Positions 16,068-24,925 are shown, counted from the first letter of the stretch. The stretch is 64,000 nucleotides of DNA from Lachnoclostridium sp. (GCA_021770065.1 JAETRR010000013.1:1-64000), one strand, 5' to 3'. Notes: a model not told the origin generated them from the sequence alone. Program-made: numbers and translations.

Positions 16068-18485
16068 TTATGGTTTTACCACGATATTAATAATTCTTCC
16101 CGGAACGTAGATTTCTTTTACAATGGTTCCTCCAAGACGATCCGCCACCGCTGCTTTTCCGGCTGCTATGGCTTCCTCTTTGGATGCAGTACTGGAAATC
16201 GTTACAGTACCTCTTGTTCTGCCATTAACCTGGACTGCAATCTCGATCTCGTCATCCTTCATGGCTTCTTCGTCCGCAGACGGCCAGCCATGGGCGAACA
16301 CGCTCTCCTCATGTCCCATCTCTGCCCAAAGCTCCTCCGCAATGTGAGGCGCAAAAGGTGCCAGAAGGGTAACGGCTGCCTCCAGAGTCTCTCTGTCAAT
16401 ACCGTCTTCTTTCCGGGCAAGATCTATCATTTTGTTATTATACTCCATAAATCCGGAAATAACCGTATTTAAGCTAAAACTGTCCAGACGTGTGCTGATG
16501 TCATAGACCATCTTATGACGAAGCTTCACACTTTCCGGTGTTTCTTTCGCATTTTTGTCCTTATTATCCAGAACCAGGTTCCAGAAACGCTTAAGAAAAC
16601 GGGACACGCCGTCAATCCCGCGGTCATCCCACTCTGCATCCAGCTCCGGCGGTCCTACAAAAAGCTCATACATGCGCAGGGCATCACAGCCGTAATCACG
16701 GATCAGATCGTCGGGAGACACCACATTTCCCTTGGATTTGCTCATTTTAATGCCGTTCTTTCCGGTAATCATGCCCTGGTTAAACAGTTTTGTAAAGGGC
16801 TCGTCAAAATCAACCACGCCGATATCGTGGAGGAATTTGGTGTAAAAACGGGAATACAGCAAATGAAGCACTGCATGCTCCACGCCGCCGATATACATGT
16901 CTACGGGCAGATATTTGTCCGCCTTCTCCCTGCTTACCAGCTCTTCGCTGTTGTGATTGTCCACATAGCGCAGGAAATACCAGGACGAGCCTGCCCACTG
17001 GGGCATGGTGTTGGTCTCGCGTTTGGCCGGCGCGCCGCAGACGGGACAGGTCGTATTCACCCACTCGTCGATAGCTGCCAGGGGTGACTCGCCGGTACCG
17101 GTAGGCTGATAACTCTCCACATCCGGCAGGGTTAAAGGCAGCTGATCCTCCGGTACGGGAACATTGCCGCAGTGAGGACAATGAATAATCGGGATAGGCT
17201 CGCCCCAATAACGCTGACGGGAGAACACCCAGTCCCGGAGCTTGTAGTTGACAGTCTTTCTGCCCACGCCCATTTTCTCCACGATCAGCGGAGCCTCCTG
17301 TTTTAACACTGCGGACTCCATGCCGTTCCACTCTCCGGAATTGATCATCGTTCCGCTGGGGGCCGTATAGGCTTCGGTCATATGTTCAATCTCTTCCCCG
17401 TCTTTGGCAATCACCTGGATAATGGGAATATCAAATTTCTTTGCAAATTCAAAGTCGCGGTCGTCGTGGGCGGGCACGCACATGATGGCGCCGGTTCCGT
17501 AGTCTGCCAGCACATAGTCAGACAGCCAGATGGGCAGTTTTGCGCCGTTCATGGGATTGACGGCATAGCTCCCGGTAAATACGCCGGTTTTTTCCTTATC
17601 CTGAACACGGTCTACGTTGGAGCGCATGGAGGAACGGAAAATGTAATCCTCCACGGCCTGCCTTGTCTCGTCCGTTGCCAGCTCCTTTGCAAGGGCGTGC
17701 TCCGGAGCCAGTACCATAAAGGTAGCGCCGTAAAGGGTATCCGGACGGGTGGTGTATACGGTAATCTTCTCTTCCCGGCCGTCTACGGGGAAATCTACCT
17801 CTGCACCGTAAGACTTGCCAATCCAGTCGGTCTGCATCTTCTTTACCTTCTCCGGCCAGTCAAGCTTGTCCAGATCGTTCAGGAGGCGCTCTGCGTAGGC
17901 TGTAATCTTCAGCATCCACTGGCGGAGGTTTTTCTTGGTTACGGCAGTTCCGCAGCGCTCGCAGACGCCGTTTACCACTTCCTCGTTGGCAAGGCCTGTC
18001 TTACAGGAAGGACACCAGTTAATAGGAAATTCCTTTTCATAAGCCAGACCCTCCTTGAACATTTTTACAAAAATCCACTGGGTCCATTTGTAGAATTCGG
18101 GATCGGTGGTGTTTACCTCCATGTCCCAGTCATAAAGAGCAGCGATATCATTGATCTGCTTTTTGATATTTGCCACATTCTCTGCGGTGGATTTGGCCGG
18201 ATGAACGCCCATTTTAATGGCATAGTTTTCCGCCGGAAGGCCGAAAGCATCCCAGCCCATGGGGTGGATGATATAGTGGCCCTGCATAAGCTTATAGCGG
18301 CTCCACACGTCGCTGATAACGTATCCTCTCCAGTGGCCTACGTGAAGTCCGTTGCCGGACGGATAGGGGAACATATCAAGACAATAATATTTTGGTTTTT
18401 TTCCGTCATTGACATTCACCGGGTTTTCTTCCCAGTGTCTGCGCCATTTTTCTTCTACTGCGCGGTGATTGTAAGGTACTGCCAT
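16068..18485 (-). CDS. leuS: Leucyl-tRNA synthetase
   Basis: Charges tRNA-Leu with leucine in the cytosol. An 805-residue class I synthetase with the HIGH signature as GLHVGH (about 46-51 in PYPSGNGLHVGHWRGYV), the KMSKS loop as IKMSKSKGN in the C-terminal half, a connective-peptide editing domain (region around TTRPDTLYGATF) and zinc-binding CPSCKTG ... CERCG and CPHCG ... CPVCG pairs. It ends in the leucyl-specific C-terminal domain (QVNGRTRG ... IVKEIYVPGRIINIVV). The start at 18,485 (MAVPYNHRAVEEKW) is preferred over a 39-residue extension because GAGGAG precedes it. No T-box leader is visible upstream. Confidence 0.97.
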   Translation of the reverse strand: MAVPYNHRAVEEKWRRHWEENPVNVNDGKKPKYYCLDMFPYPSGNGLHVGHWRGYVISDVWSRYKLMQGHYIIHPMGWDAFGLPAENYAIKMGVHPAKSTAENVANIKKQINDIAALYDWDMEVNTTDPEFYKWTQWIFVKMFKEGLAYEKEFPINWCPSCKTGLANEEVVNGVCERCGTAVTKKNLRQWMLKITAYAERLLNDLDKLDWPEKVKKMQTDWIGKSYGAEVDFPVDGREEKITVYTTRPDTLYGATFMVLAPEHALAKELATDETRQAVEDYIFRSSMRSNVDRVQDKEKTGVFTGSYAVNPMNGAKLPIWLSDYVLADYGTGAIMCVPAHDDRDFEFAKKFDIPIIQVIAKDGEEIEHMTEAYTAPSGTMINSGEWNGMESAVLKQEAPLIVEKMGVGRKTVNYKLRDWVFSRQRYWGEPIPIIHCPHCGNVPVPEDQLPLTLPDVESYQPTGTGESPLAAIDEWVNTTCPVCGAPAKRETNTMPQWAGSSWYFLRYVDNHNSEELVSREKADKYLPVDMYIGGVEHAVLHLLYSRFYTKFLHDIGVVDFDEPFTKLFNQGMITGKNGIKMSKSKGNVVSPDDLIRDYGCDALRMYELFVGPPELDAEWDDRGIDGVSRFLKRFWNLVLDNKDKNAKETPESVKLRHKMVYDISTRLDSFSLNTVISGFMEYNNKMIDLARKEDGIDRETLEAAVTLLAPFAPHIAEELWAEMGHEESVFAHGWPSADEEAMKDDEIEIAVQVNGRTRGTVTISSTASKEEAIAAGKAAVADRLGGTIVKEIYVPGRIINIVVKP

Positions 18486-18640
18486 TGTTTTTACACTCCT
18501 CTTTCTCTTTTTCGGCCCAAGTCGAATGCTGTGCTTTTGTCTCCCGGAATTGAGCCTGATTTCATTAAATTTTATCATAAACACAGAGGTGCAATTTGTC
18601 AAGCAGATTGCCCCTGGGTCATTTGTGACGTTAAAACGGC

Positions 18641-18667
18641 GTTACTGTTCACTCCGTGACCAGTAAC
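18641..18667 (-). terminator. Compact hairpin between the C_GCAxxG gene and leuS
   Basis: GTTACTG and CAGTAAC arms enclose a second stem TCAC-GGA-GTGA separated by a single mismatch. It begins 17 bases past the stop of the upstream small gene. The T-run on the minus strand is weak and distant (GCCGTTTTAACG), so this may be a modest terminator. Confidence 0.4.
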
Positions 18668-18684
18668 AATATGGCCCTTAAGAA

Positions 18685-19065
18685 CTACAGCTCTTCCAGC
18701 ATCTGTTCCAGAATTCCGGAGGCATCCTCCACACAGCCTCTGCATGTGCGCAGACGCGGCTGCCCCTTGCCGCCGCGCAGTTCCCGGCAGACTACGGTTG
18801 TATTCTTTTCCCGGAAACGATTTTCAAGTGTTTCTATAAGAACCTCTTCATTCAGATCCTTTTCTTTTGCTTTTGCCAAAAGTACAAGCTCTGCTGCCAT
18901 GACTGCTCCGCATTTTATCTTTGCACCTCCGGAATAAGGCGCGGCCGCTTTTTTTGCCTGCTCTTCAGTCATTCCCACCAGATCGCAGAATGCACAATAT
19001 ACTGCCTGGGAACAGGTATATCTGCCTGCATGCAGCTTTTTTGCCGTCTCTACTCTTGATTCCAT
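18685..19065 (-). CDS. C_GCAxxG_C_C family redox-type protein
   Basis: A 126-residue protein of the C_GCAxxG_C_C family (putative redox-active proteins common in anaerobes). The cysteines come in family order: YTCSQAVYCAFC near the N-terminus, KCGAVMAAE in the middle (here the canonical GCAxxG reads CGAVMA), VVCRELRGGKG, and the CRGCVEDA pair near the C-terminus. It is presumably cytosolic and may bind an iron-sulfur or other metal centre; no reaction is established. It has GGAGGAG upstream and no clear operon partner. Confidence 0.75.
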   Translation of the reverse strand: MESRVETAKKLHAGRYTCSQAVYCAFCDLVGMTEEQAKKAAAPYSGGAKIKCGAVMAAELVLLAKAKEKDLNEEVLIETLENRFREKNTTVVCRELRGGKGQPRLRTCRGCVEDASGILEQMLEEL

Positions 19066-19146
19066 TATTCGGATGCTCCTCCCTTTCTGTTATAAGACTT
19101 TTTTATTTTACCACCTTTTATCCTCAAAGTCTCCTGCAAATTTAAA

Positions 19147-19198
19147 GAGCTGCCGCAAAATAAGACAGCTAATGGCTCATTTTGCGGCAGCTCCTTTT
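19147..19198. terminator. 15-bp palindrome terminator after the 5S/OadA gene
   Basis: GAGCTGCCGCAAAAT (19147-19161) and ATTTTGCGGCAGCTC (19179-19193) pair exactly around a 17-base loop. The plus strand continues CTTTTTG; the minus strand continues TTTAAATTT. It lies 21 bases past the stop of the carboxyltransferase gene, closing the decarboxylase cluster. It belongs to the same hairpin family as 6090-6139. Confidence 0.75.
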
Positions 19199-19213
19199 TG
19201 TTCTGTCGTTTTT

Positions 19214-20620
19214 TTATACGGGATATGCCCCGTTCTTGGTATCTGCTACAGAAGCGTCCATTTTGGTTTTCTGGGCTTCTCTGTATTTGAAGAAGTCTAT
19301 GGCTACCTGCGGGAACAGCGCATAGGATAATACATCCTCGTCCTGCTCTTTGTACTGTGCCATCTCTGCCTCTAAGGTCTCCAGCTCGTTGGGAACCAGA
19401 TCCGCCGGACGGCAGGTGATAACTTCCGCATCACCGATACACTTTTTCTGTACCTCGGGGTTGAAAGGCTTTACGGTCTTTCCGTACTTGCCGGAAAGGA
19501 CATCCTTTGTCTCCTTGGTTACCATCTTGTAGCGCTCGCCTGCTACTACATTCATAACAGCCTGGCTTCCCACGATCTGGGAGGACGGAGTTACAAGCGG
19601 ACACTCGCCGAAGTCCTTGCGCACACGCGGAACCTCCTCGAGTACCTCATAGTACTTATCCTCTGCACCAAGATCCTTTAACTGAGAGGTCAGATTGGAC
19701 AGCATGCCGCCCGGTACCTGATACAACAGGGTCTTGATGTTAACACCCATATTCTTGGGATTCAGAAGGCCGCTCTCCAGGCACTCGTCGCGGTAGGGCC
19801 GGAAGTAGTCTGCAATCTCTGCCAGAAGGTTCTGATCGTAACCGGTATCATAAGGCGTTCCCTTGAAGGTTTCTACCATAACCTCGGTTGCAGGCTGAGA
19901 GGTTCCCAGTGCAAAGGGTGACATTGCGCAGTCGATGACGTCTACGCCTGCTTCTACGGCCTTCATATAGGTCATGGAAGCCACACCGGAGGTATAGTGG
20001 GTATGAAGCTGAATCGGAATCTTGACAGCGCTCTTTAAGGCTGTTACCAGTTCCGTTGCCTTATAGGGCAGCAAAAGACCCGCCATATCCTTGATACAGA
20101 TGGAATCCGCACCCATATTTTCAATCTCTTTTGCAATGTTGGTCCAGTATTCCAGAGTGTAAGCATCGCCCAGGGTATAGGAAAGGGCGATCTGCGCATG
20201 GCCTTCTTCCTTATTGGAAGCCTTCACGGCTGTCTCCAGATTGCGAAGGTCATTTAAGCAGTCGAATATACGAATGATGTCAATTCCGTTTGCAATGGAC
20301 TTCTGTACAAAATACTCTACTACGTCGTCGCCATAGGGACGGTAGCCTAAGATATTCTGTCCGCGGAACAGCATCTGTAAGGGAGTTTTCTTTGCCTTGT
20401 CTTTGATCTTTCTTAAGCGATCCCAGGGATCTTCGTGAAGGAAACGCAAAGAAGCGTCAAAGGTTGCGCCTCCCCAGCATTCCAGAGAGTGGTAGCCTAC
20501 CTGGTCAAGCTTCTCTACGATGGGAAGCATCCGCTCTGTGCTCATACGTGTGGCAATCAGAGACTGATGAGCATCACGCAGTATGGTTTCGGTAATTCTT
20601 ACCGGTTTTGTCTGTGACAT
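19214..20620 (-). CDS. oadA: Oxaloacetate/pyruvate carboxyltransferase (OadA/5S type, no biotin domain)
   Basis: A 468-residue carboxyltransferase of the pyruvate carboxylase/oxaloacetate decarboxylase-alpha/transcarboxylase-5S family. The TIM-barrel signatures are TETILRDAHQSLIATRM (about 9-25, metal-binding Asp and Gln), CIKDMAGL (the Lys normally carboxylated) and LHTHYTSG (His-x-His zinc/metal ligands). It transfers CO2 between biotin and pyruvate/oxaloacetate. The C-terminal biotinyl domain of OadA is absent; the separate biotin protein at 22,003-22,377 supplies it. The start at 20,620 has GGAGG upstream. It is the last gene of the biotin/Na+ cluster, 190 bases after the pump subunit. 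PycB-type naming is equally defensible. Confidence 0.88.
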   Translation of the reverse strand: MSQTKPVRITETILRDAHQSLIATRMSTERMLPIVEKLDQVGYHSLECWGGATFDASLRFLHEDPWDRLRKIKDKAKKTPLQMLFRGQNILGYRPYGDDVVEYFVQKSIANGIDIIRIFDCLNDLRNLETAVKASNKEEGHAQIALSYTLGDAYTLEYWTNIAKEIENMGADSICIKDMAGLLLPYKATELVTALKSAVKIPIQLHTHYTSGVASMTYMKAVEAGVDVIDCAMSPFALGTSQPATEVMVETFKGTPYDTGYDQNLLAEIADYFRPYRDECLESGLLNPKNMGVNIKTLLYQVPGGMLSNLTSQLKDLGAEDKYYEVLEEVPRVRKDFGECPLVTPSSQIVGSQAVMNVVAGERYKMVTKETKDVLSGKYGKTVKPFNPEVQKKCIGDAEVITCRPADLVPNELETLEAEMAQYKEQDEDVLSYALFPQVAIDFFKYREAQKTKMDASVADTKNGAYPV

Positions 20621-20810
20621 TATTCTCCTCCTATTCCAGTTCCGTAACATTTTCTACAGAGCCTTTTATCCAAAAGAATTCTCAGCCGTAAATACACATC
20701 TGTAAATCCTTCCGGCCCTGTGCACAATGTCACTGTTTTTGTTTTATGAAAGCTTTGCAATACTTAAACCATACACCTTGGGAGAACAATCCAAGTATTG
20801 CTGTTCTTAT

Positions 20811-21962
20811 TTACATCACGCCAAAAATAGCCATAAAGGTTCCGGCTGCTACGGCCGTACCGATAACTCCCGCTACGTTGGGGCCCATGGCATGCATCAG
20901 CAGGAAGTTGGTGGGATCTGCCTCCGCACCTACCTTCTGGGATACACGGGCTGCCATAGGTACCGCAGACACACCTGCGGATCCGATCAGCGGATTTACC
21001 TTTCCGCCGGTAGCCTTGCACATTATCTTTCCGAATACAACACCTGCTGCCGTACCAAAGGCAAAGGCTATCAGACCGAGAAGAACAATCTTAATCGTAT
21101 CCCAGTTCAAAAATGCCTCAGCGCTTGTAGTTGCTCCTACAGAAGTTCCCAGCAGAATAACTACGATGTACATCAATGCATTGGAAGCTGTCTCCTGAAG
21201 CTGGCGGACCACACCGGATTCACGGAACAGATTGCCGAGCATCAGCGCGCCTACCAACGGTGCGGTTGAGGGCAGAATCAGGCAGACTACAATCGTAACA
21301 ATGATGGGGAACAGGATCTTCTCCAGCTTGGATACGGGACGAAGCTGCTCCATCTTGATCTTACGCTCTTTTTCCGTTGTCAGCAGCTTCATAATCGGCG
21401 GCTGGATAACGGGAACCAGAGACATATAGGAATAGGCCGCCACAGCAATCGGGCCCATAATGGCTGTCTGCTCCAGTTTTCCGGCCAGGAAAATGGAGGT
21501 AGGGCCGTCAGCACCTCCAATAATGGAGATCGCCGCTGCCGCTTTGTCGGAAAATCCCATAGCCATAGCGCCTAAGTACGCTGCAAAAATACCAAACTGT
21601 GCCGCAGCACCCAAAAGGAAGCTCTTGGGATTTGCAATCAGGGGTCCAAAGTCAGTCATGGCTCCGACACCCATAAAAATCAGTGACGGCAGAATCGCCC
21701 ATTCATCCAATACATAGAAGTAATAGAGAAGGCCGCCTACACCGTTTGAAGACTCCTCCGGACTAATCATAATATCCGGATAAATATTTACCAACAGCAT
21801 ACCAAAAGCAATCGGAACCAGAAGAAGCGGCTCATATTCCTTTTTGATAGCTAAGAACAGGAAAAGGCATGCAAAGCCAACCATGACATAGTTTCCCCAG
21901 GTCAGGTTGAAGAACGCCGTCTGATGCATGAGATTTCCCAGTGTTTCTAATATATATCCCAT
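20811..21962 (-). CDS. oadB: Na+-translocating decarboxylase beta subunit
   Basis: A 383-residue membrane subunit of biotin-dependent Na+ pumps (OadB/MmdB/GcdB). It decarboxylates carboxybiotin and couples this to Na+ export. The key motif GGADGPTSIFLAGKL (around 145-160) holds the conserved Asp essential for Na+ translocation in OadB; other conserved segments are LIFMGVGAMTDFGPLIANPK and PLIGSAGVSAVPMAARVSQ, and the ending NFLLMHAMGPNVAGVIG is typical. Its neighbours are the biotin carrier (41 bases upstream) and the 5S subunit downstream. Which acyl substrate feeds it depends on the carboxyltransferases in the cluster. Confidence 0.93.
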   Translation of the reverse strand: MGYILETLGNLMHQTAFFNLTWGNYVMVGFACLFLFLAIKKEYEPLLLVPIAFGMLLVNIYPDIMISPEESSNGVGGLLYYFYVLDEWAILPSLIFMGVGAMTDFGPLIANPKSFLLGAAAQFGIFAAYLGAMAMGFSDKAAAAISIIGGADGPTSIFLAGKLEQTAIMGPIAVAAYSYMSLVPVIQPPIMKLLTTEKERKIKMEQLRPVSKLEKILFPIIVTIVVCLILPSTAPLVGALMLGNLFRESGVVRQLQETASNALMYIVVILLGTSVGATTSAEAFLNWDTIKIVLLGLIAFAFGTAAGVVFGKIMCKATGGKVNPLIGSAGVSAVPMAARVSQKVGAEADPTNFLLMHAMGPNVAGVIGTAVAAGTFMAIFGVM

Positions 21963-22002
21963 GTCTTAACCTCCGTTAGTTTGATAGGATTCCAGTATTT
22001 TG

Positions 22003-22377
22003 TCAGTTCAGGGATGCCAGTAAATCGCCGGATTCTACTGCGTCGCCTACTCCAACATTGATGCTGGCTACCGTACCATCCTCAGGAGCAACAACCGGGA
22101 TCTCCATCTTCATTGCTTCCAGAATTACAATACTGTCGCCGGCCTTTACTGCCTGGCCTACGGAAGCCTCTACCTTAAATACTTTTCCGGGAACGGAAGC
22201 CTTCACTTCGATTCCGCCCGCTGCCGCTGCCGCAGGCTTAGCTGCTGGTGCGGGTGCTGCCGCCGGTTTTGCCGCCGGAGCCGGAGCTGCCGCCCTGGCC
22301 GGTGCGCTTCCTGCGCCGCCTTCTTCTACGGTTACATCATATGCCACGCCGTTTACGGTGATTGTATAATTTTTCAT
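22003..22377 (-). CDS. Biotin carrier protein of the decarboxylase complex
   Basis: A 124-residue biotin/lipoyl carrier. Residues 1-17 form a short N-terminal segment, followed by a flexible Ala/Pro linker with repeated PAPAAKPAA units (about 20-52), and a C-terminal biotinyl domain with EAMKMEIPV (Lys is the biotinylation site, near residue 90) and paired glycines (VGVGDAVESGDLL). The linker lets the biotin swing between the carboxyltransferase and the membrane pump. The start at 22,377 follows GGAGG. It is the only biotin carrier in the cluster and must therefore serve both carboxyltransferases encoded there. Confidence 0.92.
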   Translation of the reverse strand: MKNYTITVNGVAYDVTVEEGGAGSAPARAAAPAPAAKPAAAPAPAAKPAAAAAGGIEVKASVPGKVFKVEASVGQAVKAGDSIVILEAMKMEIPVVAPEDGTVASINVGVGDAVESGDLLASLN

Positions 22378-22431
22378 CTTATTGATTCCTCCTAAAATTT
22401 GAATGATGTGTAACAATTCCGCTGTTTATTT

Positions 22432-23268
22432 CTATGCTCTTTTCCATTTCTGGCTGTTCTTACGCTTTATAGAACGCACTACAAAGCCGTCCGCAGATGC
22501 AGTTCCCATAGAAGCCGCCACTGCCGCCGTAATGACTGCTACAAGCTCCAGATCGTCGGCGACTGCCGTTTCTGCAGGAGCCGCTGCCGGAACAGGTGCC
22601 GAAGTTACGGGAGCTGCCGGAACCGCCGCCTTCTTTTCCGCTGCTTTCTTCTTACTGAACTTTCTTTCGATAGCCGGTATAAAGTTAAAGCAGGAAATGA
22701 TAAGGCTGATGAGGATCAGAACCGCAAATACAACTCCCATACCAAGAAGGGTGTTCATGCCTGCTTTCTCAAGGATCTCACCTGTACTGTAGATGGGATC
22801 GGCCGTTACCGTGGTAACAACATCATGGCTGTCGTATACCAGGGAAAGCCGCATGTCATGCTTCTCAAACTCATACACCACATCGTAGGTAACCTCGCCG
22901 TCCTTTTCCACGCCGCCTTCGTATTCCTTTACGCCCACATAGGCACCGAATTCATCCAGATTGCCGGCATAGGATTTAAAAAGAGCCAGATAAGCGTCCG
23001 CCGTAAAATCAAACTTCTGTCCGGTTCCGCCGATATAGCGATACAAAGCCACTTCCTGTTCAAAATCTTCGAAATCACCCTCCAGCCCTGCAATCAACTC
23101 ATTTAACTCTTCCTCGCTCATGGAGGTCAGCATCTTCACGTACTGATCGGATTTGGTCTGGTACATGTCTTCTTTGGGAAGCTTTTCCCTCTCGGCACAG
23201 CCGGCCAGAGACATGACACAAATCAGCAGTGTCAGAAGGCTGATTATTTTTTTCATGCTTCTTCTCAT
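22432..23268 (-). CDS. OadG-family subunit with lipoprotein-like N-terminus
   Basis: A 278-residue protein with an unusual front end. Residues 1-25 look like a lipoprotein signal (LLTLLICVMSLAGC, Cys as lipidation site). Residues 30-155 form a soluble domain facing outside (DUF3887-like layout, uncertain). A transmembrane helix follows (VVFAVLILISLIISCFNF), then an OadG-like cytosolic tail rich in Ala/Pro (AAVPAAPVTSAPVPAAAPAE) ending in IKRKNSQKW. Normal OadG/gamma subunits are about 80-100 residues and consist of the helix plus tail only. It assembles the alpha, biotin and beta subunits. The start at 23,268 is set by GAGAGGTG 6 bases upstream. Confidence 0.78.
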   Translation of the reverse strand: MRRSMKKIISLLTLLICVMSLAGCAEREKLPKEDMYQTKSDQYVKMLTSMSEEELNELIAGLEGDFEDFEQEVALYRYIGGTGQKFDFTADAYLALFKSYAGNLDEFGAYVGVKEYEGGVEKDGEVTYDVVYEFEKHDMRLSLVYDSHDVVTTVTADPIYSTGEILEKAGMNTLLGMGVVFAVLILISLIISCFNFIPAIERKFSKKKAAEKKAAVPAAPVTSAPVPAAAPAETAVADDLELVAVITAAVAASMGTASADGFVVRSIKRKNSQKWKRA

Positions 23269-23282
23269 ATTATTCACCTCTC

Positions 23283-24677
23283 TTAAACCGTTCCGTGTTT
23301 CTTGTCCGGGCGATCTTCTCTCTTTGTGAATAACATCTCAAATGCACCAATGACATATTTTCTGGTGTCCTTGGGCTCGATAATGCTGTCTACATAGCCT
23401 CTCTTTGCTGCCGCCTCGGGGCTTGACTGAAGTGCGGCATACTGGGCTGCTTTCTCCTTCTGAACGGATGCATCTGCGTCCGCGTACATAATTTTTGCCG
23501 CCAGCCCGGCATCCATCATTCCAATCTCGGAACCTGTCCACGCATAAACCATGTCGGCACCGATTCCCTTGCTGTTCATGGATACGTATGCACTGCCGTA
23601 AGCCGCTCCTGCAATGACATTTACCTTTGGTACGGTAGCATTTGCAAAGGCATAGGTGAGCCTGGCCATGGCTCTTGCGATGCTGCGCTCGGTGCACATG
23701 TTTGCCTTGTAGCCCTTTACATTGGTAATGGAAAGCACCGGAATGTTGAAGGCATCGCAGAAGTTGATGAAGTCCGCCGCCTTCTGGGCGCCTCTGGCTG
23801 TCAGCTCCACGTCGTTATTAGCTGCTGCGCCTACAGTCATTCCGTTGAGCTTGATGAAGCCGGTTACCATGTCCTTTGCATAGTCTTTCTTCGTCTCAAA
23901 GAATACATTTCCGTCGGAAATACTGGAAAGTATGTAGGGTGCAGAGTACTCTACATTTCCCAGATCTTCACATACGCGGTTCAGATCGTCCAGACATTCT
24001 TCGCAGGGAGCATCATCCTCGTTGTTGGCCGGAAGCAGCGTAATGAGCTCGCGGATCTGTGCAAGGATTCCTGCCTCATCTCCTACTACGTCCACGTTCC
24101 CGGCTTCCTCGGCCTGGAATGCCGCGGATGCACTGTTGCATTTGGAGATCTCGTTGCCTTCGATGGCGTTGGGGGAGTTTACAAAGAGTTTTGCTTTTTT
24201 CTCTTCCATAAATGTGAAATCAGCCAGGCCCGGAACTACGGCCAGTCCGCCGCCGCAGGTTCCGAATACGGCTGCTATCTGCGGAACTACGCCGGATGCC
24301 AGAGTCTGCTTTAAATAAATCTCGCCGAACCCGTTTAATGCGTCTGTGGCTTCCTGGAGGCGGACACCGGCACAGTCGATAAGACCGATAACGGGAGCGC
24401 CCATTTTGCAGGCCATGTCGTAGAGCTTTGTGATCTTCTTTGCATGCATCTCGCCCAGGGTTCCATTCAGTACGGATGCGTCCTGGCTGTATACATACAC
24501 AAGATTGCCGTCTATAACGCCGTATCCGGTGATGACGCCGTCGGACGGTGTTTCTGTCTGCTGCATGTTGAAATCTGTGCTTCTGGCTGTCACCATGCCG
24601 CCGATTTCAACAAAACTGTTCTCGTCAAGTAAGCTCTCGATTCTCTTACCTGCCAAGGTTTGTGCTGTAGTACTCAT
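23283..24677 (-). CDS. Acyl-CoA carboxyltransferase (MmdA-like)
   Basis: A 464-residue carboxyltransferase of the methylmalonyl-CoA decarboxylase alpha/propionyl-CoA carboxylase beta family, with both crotonase-like halves in one chain. Recognisable parts are RIESLLDENSFVEIG near the N-terminus, QDASVLNGTLGEMHAKKI, GLIDCAGVRLQEATDALNG and FGTCGGGLAVVPGLADF (first oxyanion-hole glycines) and, in the second half, SITNVKGYKANMCTERSIARAM and GAAYGSAYVSMNSKGIGAD. It moves CO2 between an acyl-CoA and biotin; propionyl/methylmalonyl-CoA is the likeliest substrate, glutaconyl-CoA another. It is first in the five-gene biotin/Na+ cluster, 14 bases ahead of the OadG-like gene. It is somewhat shorter than typical MmdA (about 510). 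Confidence 0.88.
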   Translation of the reverse strand: MSTTAQTLAGKRIESLLDENSFVEIGGMVTARSTDFNMQQTETPSDGVITGYGVIDGNLVYVYSQDASVLNGTLGEMHAKKITKLYDMACKMGAPVIGLIDCAGVRLQEATDALNGFGEIYLKQTLASGVVPQIAAVFGTCGGGLAVVPGLADFTFMEEKKAKLFVNSPNAIEGNEISKCNSASAAFQAEEAGNVDVVGDEAGILAQIRELITLLPANNEDDAPCEECLDDLNRVCEDLGNVEYSAPYILSSISDGNVFFETKKDYAKDMVTGFIKLNGMTVGAAANNDVELTARGAQKAADFINFCDAFNIPVLSITNVKGYKANMCTERSIARAMARLTYAFANATVPKVNVIAGAAYGSAYVSMNSKGIGADMVYAWTGSEIGMMDAGLAAKIMYADADASVQKEKAAQYAALQSSPEAAAKRGYVDSIIEPKDTRKYVIGAFEMLFTKREDRPDKKHGTV

Positions 24678-24730
24678 TTTCAGCCCTCCATTTTTATATG
24701 ATAATTCTAAACCATTTCATGCCGTTTACC

Positions 24731-24759
24731 ATTTTATCAATAATATGTCAAATAATCAA
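24731..24759 (-). promoter_or_regulatory. Candidate promoter of the biotin/Na+ decarboxylase cluster
   Basis: On the minus strand TTGATT (24754-24759) and TAAAAT (24731-24736) are spaced by 17 bases, 53 bases before the acyl-CoA carboxyltransferase start. A second TTGACA overlaps the spacer. The surrounding region is AT-rich. Confidence 0.45.
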
Positions 24760-24837
24760 GTGTTTTGTACAAATTTGCATACAAAATATGAAGTTGGGGG
24801 AGAGGGGGATGAAAGATGTGTGTGACGAAAACGGACG

Positions 24838-24925
24838 CCCCCGGAAAGACTTTATATTTCCCTCCCTGCTCCGCTTCGCTAACACGCTTTCCGGGAAATA
24901 TAAAGTCTTTCCGGGGGCTGTTTTT
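24838..24925. terminator. 25-bp perfect inverted repeat, bidirectional terminator
   Basis: The arms at 24838-24862 and 24893-24917 are exact complements over 25 bases (CCCCCGGAAAGAC... pairing with ...GTCTTTCCGGGGG) with a 30-base loop. The plus strand continues CTGTTTTTTGG, the minus strand GCGTCCGTTTTCG. It follows the P-type ATPase gene on the minus strand. The arms are longer than needed for termination. Confidence 0.75.

Noticed and set aside
17382..18659. 425-codon plus-strand frame opposite leuS
   Set aside because: Entirely antisense to leuS; its Cys/His/Phe-rich composition is typical of a reverse-complement shadow frame.
18486..18684. T-box leader for leuS
   Set aside because: No GGGTGG-type T-box sequence or specifier-loop pattern was seen on the minus strand; only a small hairpin is present.
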